DNA from: DATAXI01 sp036266845
Lineage (GTDB): Bacteria; Verrucomicrobiota; Verrucomicrobiia; Chthoniobacterales; Chthoniobacteraceae
Direction: 5' to 3'
DNA length: 6,350 nucleotides
Assembly (NCBI GenBank): GCA_036266845.1
Contig: DATAXI010000209.1
Span: forward strand, 1-6,350
Positions within the stretch are counted from its first letter, which is position 1; each line of letters starts with the position of its first letter. This document shows positions 1-5,981 of this stretch, in pieces. The notes below the pieces were generated by a model. That model saw only the letters and a program-made list of their open reading frames with translations. It was not told where the DNA came from and did not search any database. Both the position numbers and the translations under genes were made by a program.

Positions 1-168
1 ACTCCCCGCCCCACTCCACGCCCAACCCCCAGGGAAACTCCCCGGCCCAAGCCCAAACCGAAGCCAAAACCCAAGACCAGCCCCAGGCCGAAATCCAGGG
101 CTTCCGAGTCGCCCAGAAAACACACCAGCCCCAAGCCCTCCCCGCATCACAGCCCCAAGCCCCATCAC
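1..168 (+). repeat. Low-complexity Pro/Lys/Arg codon repeats inside the transducer gene
   Basis: Bases 1-78 encode alternating Pro with Arg or Lys (four Thr-Pro-Arg units, then a Lys-Pro run), and 127-168 encode Ser-Pro-Lys-Pro and Ser-Pro-His-His units. The coding strand here is almost only C and A, with three T residues in the first 90 bases. Such arms in TonB-type proteins are extended rods that span the periplasm. The repeat units differ at synonymous positions, so this is a degenerate peptide repeat rather than a recent DNA expansion. Confidence 0.7.
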
Positions 169-633
169 GATACGGACGACGACTCTGACGATTCCGCCAC
201 CACCGCCGCCCAAAGCGCCTTTCGCAAGGCCACAGGCCGCTCCGCCGGCAACGATGCCGACGACGGCACGGCCCCGGGCAAAGGGGGTGGCAAGCGCGGC
301 GGCGAAGGTCACGCCGGCGGCGGCGATAAGGAGGGCGATTTCGGCTGGTACAACTCCATGCTCCACGACCGCTTTTACAGCCGGTGGGATCAACCGACCA
401 ATATCGTCAGCGCCACCACCAAGTATTCCACCATCGTAAAAATCAAGATAGAGAAAGACGGCGCCATTTCTGACGTGTCCCTTGCCCAATCCTCGGGTAA
501 TGACCAGATGGACCAATCCGTTATGGAAGCCGCCCGCCGCGTCACCCAGGTCGATCCCCTCCCGCAGGGGCTCGGCGACGACGGCTCGTACGAGGTCAAA
601 ATCGAATTCGAACTCAGCCAGCAATCCCAATGA
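1..633 (+). CDS. TolA/TonB-like energy transducer, C-terminal part (5' end outside window)
   Basis: The reading frame is open from base 1 to the TGA at 631-633, giving 210 visible residues; the start and the expected N-terminal membrane anchor lie to the left. Residues 1-56 are a Pro-rich basic arm (Thr-Pro-Arg-Pro units, a Lys-Pro run at 17-25, Ser-Pro-Lys-Pro units at 43-54). An acidic patch (57-64) and a Gly-rich stretch (about 92-113) follow. Residues about 116-207 look like a TonB/TolA C-terminal domain: Trp116-Tyr117, then Trp129-Asp-Gln-Pro, a beta strand around 145-151, the Asp153-Gly154 turn, Ser164-Ser-Gly-Asn167 and a helix 170-181. Such proteins carry proton-motive energy from a TolQR/ExbBD motor to the outer membrane. 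The four-base overlap with tolB and nearby pal make a TolA role likely. A general TonB protein is the alternative, since the arm is TonB-like rather than the helical arm of enterobacterial TolA. Confidence 0.85.
   Translation, partial: TPRPTPRPTPRETPRPKPKPKPKPKTSPRPKSRASESPRKHTSPKPSPHHSPKPHHDTDDDSDDSATTAAQSAFRKATGRSAGNDADDGTAPGKGGGKRGGEGHAGGGDKEGDFGWYNSMLHDRFYSRWDQPTNIVSATTKYSTIVKIKIEKDGAISDVSLAQSSGNDQMDQSVMEAARRVTQVDPLPQGLGDDGSYEVKIEFELSQQSQ
630..633 (+). promoter_or_regulatory. ATGA stop/start overlap coupling the transducer gene to tolB
   Basis: ATG at 630-632 and TGA at 631-633 share bases. The 25 bases upstream have no purine-rich Shine-Dalgarno sequence. tolB translation therefore probably depends on ribosomes finishing the upstream gene, which would hold the two products in a fixed ratio. 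The overlap is seen directly; the coupling is inferred. Confidence 0.7.
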
Positions 634-1784
634 TCCTTAAAAAATCCATCCTCGCCATTTGTCTCCTCGCGTTCTCCTGCGCCTCCGCCGCTTACGCCGC
701 GGATGCCCCGCTCATCACCGTGAGCAAGAGCGATACGATCTCGCTCGGCATGCAACCGATCTCCGGTCCGGACGGCGGTGCCATCTCCAAGTACCTCGAG
801 TCCGACCTCGCCGCAACCGGCTACTTCACGTTTGCCAGCCCGGGCAGCGCCTCGCTGATCGTCAGCGGCCAATCGAGTGGCGGCGAGCTCGACGGCAAGG
901 TCAGCGACCACAGCGGGCGCTCCGCCGTCGCCGGCACTTACAATGGCGATGCCCACGCGAGGGCCGACGCCTTTGCCAATGACATCATACAGACCCTCAC
1001 CGGCAACAAGGGCATCGCCGGCACCCGCATCGCCTTTGCCGCCACCCGCACCGGGCGCAAGGAGATTTACATTGCCGATTTCGACGGCTCGGACGTCCAG
1101 CAGTTGACCCATGACAATTCCATCTCCGTGGGCCCCAGCCTTTCCCCGGATGGGCGCCTGCTCGCTTACACCGGCTATAAATCCGGCTACGCCGATATCT
1201 ATCTGGTCAACCTGAGCACCGGCTCCCGCGACCGCATCATCAAGTATCCCGGCACCAATTCCGGCGCCGCTTTCTCGCCGGGCGGCGACCGAATCGCCTG
1301 CACCCTCAGCAAGGATGGCAACCCGGAGCTGTACGTCTGCGGGCTCAACGGAAGCGCGCACCGGCTCACGCATACGCCGGGCATCGAGTCCTCCCCCACC
1401 TGGTCGCCCAATGGCGATGAGATCATCTACTCCTACGATGACCACGGCGGCCCGCAGCTTTACCGCATCTCCTCCTCCGGCGGCTCCGGCGAGCACATTT
1501 CCACCGGGTTTGGCTATTGCACGGAGCCCGACTGGTCGCCGGACGGCAGCAAGATCGCCTTCAACGTTCGCCAGAACGGCTCTTTCGCCGTCGCAATCCT
1601 CGACTTGCGCGGCGGAGGCACCCGCGTGGTCGCGGAGGGCGAGCGCCCCGTCTGGGGGCCGGATTCGCGCCACATCATCTTTTCCAATGACGGCACCCTC
1701 TACCTCATGGATACCCAGAGCGGGCGCAAAAAGGCGATTATCAGCGGCCTCGGACGCGCCAGCGAGCCCACATGGGCTCATTAA
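630..1784 (+). CDS. tolB: Tol-Pal system beta-propeller protein TolB
   Basis: TolB is the periplasmic Tol-Pal component; it binds Pal and the transducer during envelope constriction at division. The 384 residues begin with a Sec signal peptide: Lys4-Lys5, a hydrophobic core 6-20, and probable cleavage after Ala21-Tyr-Ala23. Residues about 28-128 form the small alpha/beta N-terminal domain, ending in Leu-Thr-Gly-Asn-Lys-Gly (123-128). The rest is a beta-propeller of WD40-like PD40 blades, marked by Ser-Pro-Asp-Gly-type turns at 172-175, 216-219, 259-262 and 303-306, and Gly-Pro-Asp-Ser at 343-346. The protein is about 45 residues shorter than E. coli TolB, mostly in the N-terminal domain. The ATG overlaps the upstream stop (ATGA) and no Shine-Dalgarno is visible, so translational coupling is likely. 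Three cysteines (224, 237, 297) lie in the mature propeller. Identity is secure from the domain order and from pal next door. Confidence 0.95.
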   Translation: MILKKSILAICLLAFSCASAAYAADAPLITVSKSDTISLGMQPISGPDGGAISKYLESDLAATGYFTFASPGSASLIVSGQSSGGELDGKVSDHSGRSAVAGTYNGDAHARADAFANDIIQTLTGNKGIAGTRIAFAATRTGRKEIYIADFDGSDVQQLTHDNSISVGPSLSPDGRLLAYTGYKSGYADIYLVNLSTGSRDRIIKYPGTNSGAAFSPGGDRIACTLSKDGNPELYVCGLNGSAHRLTHTPGIESSPTWSPNGDEIIYSYDDHGGPQLYRISSSGGSGEHISTGFGYCTEPDWSPDGSKIAFNVRQNGSFAVAILDLRGGGTRVVAEGERPVWGPDSRHIIFSNDGTLYLMDTQSGRKKAIISGLGRASEPTWAH

Positions 1785-1829
1785 TTTGTGATTCCGAATT
1801 CCCAATAACCACCTACCATCCCGATTATC

Positions 1830-2342
1830 ATGACCTCGAAGCTCGTCCGCTCAACCGTCCTGCTCTCCTCCATCCTCCTGCTCGCTTCCTGCGCCAATAT
1901 GAAGAAACACGGCTCCGGCGGCGGCTACGGCTCCGATAGCGATACCGTGGGCGGCACTCCGCTGCCGGAACGCCAGGACGGCGTCAACTTCATGAGCGAT
2001 AACGTGGACAAGCACCAATTCCCGCCGGTGCATTTCGCCTATGATTCCTACGCCGTCAGCCCGGATGACGAGAGCACCCTTCAGTCCGTGGCCCAGTTCC
2101 TCCAGAGCAACCAGAACACCATCATCATCGCCGGGTTTACCGATGAGCGCGGCACGCCGGAATACAATCGCGCCCTGGGCGAAAGCCGCGCCGAGGCGGT
2201 GCGCGATTACCTCGTCCACCATGGTGCGGACGGCGGCAAGCTCCAGACCGTCAGCTTTGGCGCGGAGATGCCCGTGGACCCGGCCTCCGACGAGGATGCA
2301 TGGGCCAAAAACCGGCGCGCGGAATTTGGCGTAGTCAAATAG
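1830..2342 (+). CDS. pal: Peptidoglycan-associated lipoprotein Pal (OmpA-like domain)
   Basis: Pal is an outer-membrane lipoprotein that binds the peptidoglycan peptide stem and is the outer-membrane partner of TolB. The 170-residue protein starts with a lipoprotein signal: Lys4 and Arg7, a hydrophobic core, and the lipobox Leu18-Ala-Ser-Cys21. Cys21 is the lipidated residue, and Ala22 after it gives no inner-membrane retention signal. A Gly/Ser/Asp-rich linker spans about 22-62. The OmpA-like domain covers about 64-169: the Phe-Ala-Tyr-Asp strand 69-72, Gly102-Phe-Thr-Asp-Glu-Arg-Gly-Thr-Pro-Glu-Tyr-Asn113, Leu116-Gly-Glu-Ser-Arg-Ala121, and Asn161-Arg-Arg163. Asp105 and Arg120 match the conserved pair that contacts diaminopimelate in this family. 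Length and motifs are close to E. coli Pal. The gene lies 45 bases after tolB with no clear Shine-Dalgarno or promoter between, so it is probably in the same transcript. No cpoB/ybgF gene follows, unlike in many proteobacteria. Confidence 0.95.
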   Translation: MTSKLVRSTVLLSSILLLASCANMKKHGSGGGYGSDSDTVGGTPLPERQDGVNFMSDNVDKHQFPPVHFAYDSYAVSPDDESTLQSVAQFLQSNQNTIIIAGFTDERGTPEYNRALGESRAEAVRDYLVHHGADGGKLQTVSFGAEMPVDPASDEDAWAKNRRAEFGVVK

Positions 2343-2409
2343 CCATCCGTTTTGTATCTCCCATAGCCCGGCTGCGCCTTAACCCCCGCCGCGCCGGACA
2401 GCCCGTACG

Positions 2410-3126
2410 ATGTCCGACCATGCCTCCATAGCGGCCCAGCGCCCCTGCGTCTCCGCCGTCATGCCCGTTTACAACGAGGCCGCCACCGTGGGCGAAATCG
2501 TCCGCGTCGTCCTCGAGCAGCCTTGCGTGGCGGAGCTCATCGTCGTGGACGATGCCTCGGCGGACGGCACCTGGGAGGCGTTGCAGAATTTGCCGCCCGA
2601 TCCCCGGGTCAAGACCTTCCGCCATGAGGTCAATCGCGGCAAAGGCGCCGCGCTCCGCACCGGCATCGCTAAGTGCACCGCCGATCTCGTCCTCATCCAG
2701 GATGCGGATATGGAGTATGACCCCGGTGAGTATCCGGTGCTCATCAATCCCATTCTCCTCAACCGGGCGGACGTCGTCTTCGGCTCCCGCTTTGCCGGCT
2801 CCGGCGCGCACCGGGTCCTTTATTACTGGCACTCCCTGGGCAACAAGTTCCTCACGACGCTCTCGAACATGTTCACAAACCTGAACCTGAGCGACATGGA
2901 AACCTGCTACAAGGTCTTCCGGCGCGAGATCATCCAGAAGATTTCCATCCAGGAGGACCGTTTTGGTTTCGAGCCGGAGATCACGGCAAAGCTCGCCCGG
3001 GCCGGCGTGCGCATCTACGAGGTGCCCATTTCCTATTACGGACGCACCTATGCGGAGGGGAAAAAGATTAGCTGGCGCGACGGTTTCCAGGCACTCTTGT
3101 GCATCTTGAAATATAATTTATCATAA
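2410..3126 (+). CDS. Family 2 glycosyltransferase, dolichyl/polyprenyl-phosphate sugar synthase-like
   Basis: This 238-residue protein has the GT-A fold signature of family 2 transferases: Pro19-Val-Tyr-Asn-Glu23 at the first strand, Val45-Val-Asp-Asp-Ala-Ser50 in the nucleotide-binding site, Asn75-Arg-Gly-Lys-Gly-Ala80, and the metal-binding Asp98-Ala-Asp100. Gly125-Ser-Arg127, Arg184-Phe-Gly-Phe-Glu-Pro-Glu190 and a Tyr/Lys-rich tail at 209-222 follow. This order fits the DPM1-like subgroup, which moves a sugar from a nucleotide donor to a polyprenyl phosphate on the cytoplasmic face. No hydrophobic run is long enough for a membrane span, so it resembles the soluble single-domain form. Donor and acceptor cannot be read from sequence. 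The ATG at 2410 starts just before the first core strand and has no convincing Shine-Dalgarno. The methyltransferase gene begins four bases after the stop, so the two are probably cotranscribed and work on one product. Confidence 0.88.
   Translation: MSDHASIAAQRPCVSAVMPVYNEAATVGEIVRVVLEQPCVAELIVVDDASADGTWEALQNLPPDPRVKTFRHEVNRGKGAALRTGIAKCTADLVLIQDADMEYDPGEYPVLINPILLNRADVVFGSRFAGSGAHRVLYYWHSLGNKFLTTLSNMFTNLNLSDMETCYKVFRREIIQKISIQEDRFGFEPEITAKLARAGVRIYEVPISYYGRTYAEGKKISWRDGFQALLCILKYNLS
3112..3117 (+). promoter_or_regulatory. Possible -10 element (TATAAT) upstream of the methyltransferase gene
   Basis: A perfect TATAAT lies in the last codons of the glycosyltransferase gene, 13 bases before the GTG at 3131, inside an AT-rich patch that stands out in this GC-rich window. 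No -35 hexamer is visible at 16-18 bases spacing. A start site about seven bases downstream would leave a leader of only some six bases. It may instead be an unstructured patch that helps reinitiation at 3131, or chance. Confidence 0.25.
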
Positions 3127-3130
3127 CGCC

Positions 3131-3862
3131 GTGTCCTCCCTTTCCCTCCCAGTGACCGCCCCCAACGCCACCGCGACGACCGAGGATTTCGAGTTTGCCG
3201 CACTCGAGCAGGCCCGCAACTACCGGAGCGCCATCGTCGAGGAGTTCGGCCCCATGCTCCGGGGAAACGTGCTGGAGATCGGCGCCGGAATCGGCCAGAT
3301 GACCACCGTATTTCGGCAGTTACCCGGCGTCTCCCGGCTTCTTTCCGTAGAGCCGGACCCCGCCTTTGCCCGCAAGTTTCGCGAGACGCATCCGGCTGCC
3401 GAGTTGATCGAGGGCACCATCGAGCAGACCCCTGCCGGCATCGCCTGGGATGGCGTTGTCAGCATCAATGTCCTCGAGCACATCCATGGCGATGAGGCGG
3501 AGCTGGCCCGGTACGCCGCCGCCCTGCGCGCCCGGCACGGCGCTCTCTGCCTGCTCGTCCCCGCGCGCCCGGAGATTTACGCGCCCATCGATAAGGATTT
3601 CGGCCACTTCCGCCGTTATACGCTGCCGGAGCTGCGCGGGAAACTGGGGCGGGCCGGCTTCCAGGTGGAGCGCCTGCACTATTACAATTGGGTCGGTTAC
3701 TTCGCCTGGTGGTTTAACTTCTGCCTGCTCAAGCGCCGCTCCTTCACGGTAGCCAAGGTGGTCGCCTATGACCGCGCCATCTTTCCGCTCGTCCACGCCA
3801 TGGAATCAAAGTTCATGCGTCCCCCATTCGGCCAGAGTCTGCTGGCCGTGGCCCGGGCATAG
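3131..3862 (+). CDS. Class I SAM-dependent methyltransferase
   Basis: The 243-residue protein carries the Rossmann-type methyltransferase motifs in order: motif I Leu48-Glu-Ile-Gly-Ala-Gly-Ile-Gly55 (SAM-binding loop), Val73-Glu-Pro-Asp76 with Glu74 at the end of strand 2 (likely ribose contact), and Asn113-Val-Leu-Glu-His-Ile118 of the Methyltransf_11/23 type. Asp154-Lys-Asp-Phe-Gly-His-Phe-Arg-Arg-Tyr163 and a C-terminal aromatic stretch (184-197) follow and may hold the acceptor. The target atom and substrate are unknown; a sugar, lipid or glycan end is plausible because the preceding gene is a glycosyltransferase. From memory, fused glycosyltransferase/methyltransferase proteins exist in other bacteria, which supports a shared pathway. 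The start is GTG at 3131, four bases after the upstream stop; a second in-frame GTG at 3152 is possible, and both lie well before the fold begins. No Shine-Dalgarno is visible. Confidence 0.85.
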   Translation: MSSLSLPVTAPNATATTEDFEFAALEQARNYRSAIVEEFGPMLRGNVLEIGAGIGQMTTVFRQLPGVSRLLSVEPDPAFARKFRETHPAAELIEGTIEQTPAGIAWDGVVSINVLEHIHGDEAELARYAAALRARHGALCLLVPARPEIYAPIDKDFGHFRRYTLPELRGKLGRAGFQVERLHYYNWVGYFAWWFNFCLLKRRSFTVAKVVAYDRAIFPLVHAMESKFMRPPFGQSLLAVARA

Positions 3863-3882
3863 CGCCACCGGCGCGGGCTTTT
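3862..3882 (+). terminator. Candidate intrinsic terminator after the methyltransferase gene
   Basis: A perfect five-base-pair stem (GCGCC at 3862-3866, GGCGC at 3870-3874) with a three-base loop begins at the last base of the stop codon. GGGC and then TTTT (3879-3882) follow. The stem could be lengthened by pairing GGGC (3875-3878) with GCCC at 3851-3854 across a bulge. It sits in the 49-base gap between convergent genes, where a terminator is expected. The T-tract is short, so strength is uncertain. Read on the minus strand, the hairpin is not followed by a T-tract. Confidence 0.5.
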
Positions 3883-3911
3883 CAGGAATCGGGATGGGGT
3901 TTTACCCGGCC

Positions 3912-5981
3912 TCAACTGATCTGCGAGAGCATCAGTTTCCGCTGGCTGGTAATGAGATCGCGGTAAGGGCGGTGTTCCGGTCGCGCGAGCGCCGGGTCGG
4001 TCTTGAAGAGCTGGATTGCGGCTTCGCGCGCGGCCCGCATCCATGCCTGGTCCGCCAGCAGGTTGCCCAGCTTGAGCGGTGGCAGCCCGCTTTGCGCCGT
4101 GCCCAGGATATCGCCGGGCCCGCGCAGGCGCAGGTCGGCCTCGGCGATTTTAAACCCGTCGGATGTTTCCGCCAGCGTGTTCAGCTTTTCCAGCGCCACG
4201 GCGTCCGTGGCATCGGAGATGAGGATGCAATACGACTTGTGCGCCCCGCGCCCGATGCGCCCCCGCAACTGGTGCAATTGCGCGAGGCCGAACCGCTCCG
4301 CATTCTCGATGAGCATGACGGTCGCGTTCGGCACGTCGATTCCCACCTCGATCACGGAGGTCGCGATGAGCGCCTTCGCTTTGCCGGAGCGGAATTTTTC
4401 CATCAACGCATCCTTCTCCGCGGCATCCACGCGTCCATGCAATAGCTCGCACTGGAGCGGCGCAAGCAGCGTCCGCCATTTCTCGAATTCCTGCGCCGCC
4501 GCTTTCGCCTCCAGCTTGTCGGACTCCTCGATGAGCGGATAGACGATGTACGCCTGCCGGCCCGCCTCCAGTTCCTTGCGGAGGAAGGCGGTGGCGTCCG
4601 GCAGTTTGGTGGTGTCGCGCAGCGCGGTCACGATCTTCCCCCGATCGGCCGGCATCTCATCCAGCGTGGAGACGTCCAGATCGCCATAGACCGTCATCGT
4701 CAGCGTGCGCGGGATTGGCGTGGCGGTCATCACCAGCACATCGGGCGCCGTCGCCTGCTCGATCAGTTTCGCACGCTGGAGCACGCCGAACTTGTGCTGC
4801 TCATCGATGACCGCCAGCCCCAGGTTCGTGAGTCCCGCGCCCTCATAAAGCAGCGCGTGCGTGCCGATGATGATTTGAGCACCGCCCTTTTTTCCCGGGT
4901 TGAAGAGGTCCGGCTCCTCGTCGATTTTTTTCGAGCCCGTGCGCAAAGCGATGTTGATGCCCAGCGGCTCCAGCCAGCGCTTGCAGTGGAGGTAATGCTG
5001 CTCCGCCAGGATTTGCGTCGGCGCCATCAACGCCGCCTGCGCGCCGGATTCCACGCAAAGCAGCATCGCGGATAGCGCGACCAGTGTTTTTCCCGAGCCG
5101 ACATCGCCGTGCAGCAGCCGGTTCATGGGGCGCGCCGCGGCCAGGTCCGCGCGGATTTCCGCAATGGTCCGCTTTTGCGCCCCTGTCAGCGGGAACGGCA
5201 GGCCCGCGTGGAATTGCTCCATCGTCTTTCCCGGCCCGCAATGGTTTTTTCCCGGGCGCGAAACCGTTTCCGCCCGCTTCGCGCCCACAAAAAGCTGCAT
5301 CGCAAAAAATTCCCCCAGCACCAGGTGTTTTCGCGCCGCTTCGCGCGTCTCCGCGGAATCGGGGAAATGGATCTGCCGCAATGCGTCCCCGTAAGGCATG
5401 GCGTCCAGTTCGCGCGGCAGGCGGTCATGGAGCGTCGCGGGATCCAGGCTCTCCAGCACGCCATACACCGTGCCGCGCAGCACCCGCTGCGAGATGCCCT
5501 CCGTCAGCCGGTAAATGGGCGTGATCCGGTTAAAATGGATCGATTCGTCGCCCCCCTCGACCACCTCGAATTCCGGATGATCGATGTAGAGCTTGCCCGC
5601 GCGCTCCTTGGGTTTGCCAAAGACGATCAGCTTGTGCCCCGCCGCGATCATTTTCTGCACATGATAGACATTGAACCACCGGCAGATGAGCCGTGGGCTG
5701 AGGGCGCTCGCCTGTTCCTCCTCCAGCGTCACCTCCACCATCGTGCGTCCGCCGCGCAGTCGCTTGACGGCCACGCCCAGCGCCATGCCGCACACGCACA
5801 CCGGCAGCTCGCTTTCCGCATGGGGAAAATGGTCAAACGTGCGCCGGTCCTCGTAGCGTTTCGGGTAATGCGTGAGCAAATCATCCATCGTCACGAGGCC
5901 GAAACGCTCGAATTGCCGCGCCCGCTGCGGTGGTATCCACGGCAGCTCGCTCAGCGGCGCGGTCAGCGGGTTGGCGCTCAT
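3912..5981 (-). CDS. recG: ATP-dependent DNA helicase RecG
   Basis: RecG is a cytoplasmic superfamily 2 translocase that reverses stalled replication forks and branch-migrates junctions. The 689 residues match the usual RecG length. The N-terminal wedge (OB-fold) region includes His38-Tyr-Pro-Lys-Arg-Tyr-Glu-Asp-Arg-Arg47. Helicase motifs follow: Walker A Gly292-Asp-Val-Gly-Ser-Gly-Lys-Thr299, Pro321-Thr-Gln323 (Ia), Gly373-Thr-His375, DEQH at 393-396 (Walker B), Thr419-Ala-Thr-Pro-Ile-Pro-Arg-Thr426 (III), Ala540-Thr-Ser-Val-Ile-Glu-Val-Gly547 (V), and Gln571-Leu-Arg-Gly-Arg-Ile-Gly-Arg578 (VI). The RecG-specific translocation motif Gly621-Pro-Gly-Asp-Ile-Leu-Gly-Thr628 completes the set. 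I chose the ATG at 5981: it overlaps the recJ stop as ATGA, has GGAG eight bases upstream, and gives a normal N-terminus. An in-frame ATG at 6077 would add 32 residues that only shadow recJ. All catalytic residues are present. Confidence 0.97.
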   Translation of the reverse strand: MSANPLTAPLSELPWIPPQRARQFERFGLVTMDDLLTHYPKRYEDRRTFDHFPHAESELPVCVCGMALGVAVKRLRGGRTMVEVTLEEEQASALSPRLICRWFNVYHVQKMIAAGHKLIVFGKPKERAGKLYIDHPEFEVVEGGDESIHFNRITPIYRLTEGISQRVLRGTVYGVLESLDPATLHDRLPRELDAMPYGDALRQIHFPDSAETREAARKHLVLGEFFAMQLFVGAKRAETVSRPGKNHCGPGKTMEQFHAGLPFPLTGAQKRTIAEIRADLAAARPMNRLLHGDVGSGKTLVALSAMLLCVESGAQAALMAPTQILAEQHYLHCKRWLEPLGINIALRTGSKKIDEEPDLFNPGKKGGAQIIIGTHALLYEGAGLTNLGLAVIDEQHKFGVLQRAKLIEQATAPDVLVMTATPIPRTLTMTVYGDLDVSTLDEMPADRGKIVTALRDTTKLPDATAFLRKELEAGRQAYIVYPLIEESDKLEAKAAAQEFEKWRTLLAPLQCELLHGRVDAAEKDALMEKFRSGKAKALIATSVIEVGIDVPNATVMLIENAERFGLAQLHQLRGRIGRGAHKSYCILISDATDAVALEKLNTLAETSDGFKIAEADLRLRGPGDILGTAQSGLPPLKLGNLLADQAWMRAAREAAIQLFKTDPALARPEHRPYRDLITSQRKLMLSQIS
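5978..5981 (-). promoter_or_regulatory. ATGA stop/start overlap coupling recJ to recG
   Basis: The recG ATG (5981-5979) shares bases with the recJ TGA (5980-5978). Together with the GGAG site upstream, this suggests that recG is translated both by coupling and by independent initiation. The overlap is seen directly; the consequence is inferred. Confidence 0.7.

Noticed and set aside
390..1805. A 471-codon minus-strand open frame opposite the transducer and tolB genes
   Set aside because: It lies antisense to two well-identified genes, has low-complexity Ala/Gly/Val-rich content with no domain, and is the usual by-product of GC-rich third codon positions.
1785..1829. Possible promoter or terminator between tolB and pal
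   Set aside because: TTGTGA at 1786 has no -10 at suitable distance, and there is no inverted repeat with a T-tract; the gap looks like plain operon spacing.
2365..2400. Possible hairpin terminator after pal
   Set aside because: Only three- or four-base GC pairings can be made and no T-tract follows.
2326..2409. Possible promoter for the glycosyltransferase gene (TTGGCG with a TTGTAT-like hexamer)
   Set aside because: Spacing is about 20 bases and the -10 match is poor; not enough to call a promoter.
3768..4445. A 225-codon plus-strand frame running out of the methyltransferase 3' end into recG
   Set aside because: It overlaps the methyltransferase in another frame and then shadows recG; no protein signature and no start signal.
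5223..5240. Cys-Gly-Pro-Gly-Lys-Thr in RecG (about residues 248-253), resembling a P-loop
   Set aside because: It lacks the full Walker A spacing and lies in the linker before the helicase core; the true Walker A is at residues 292-299.
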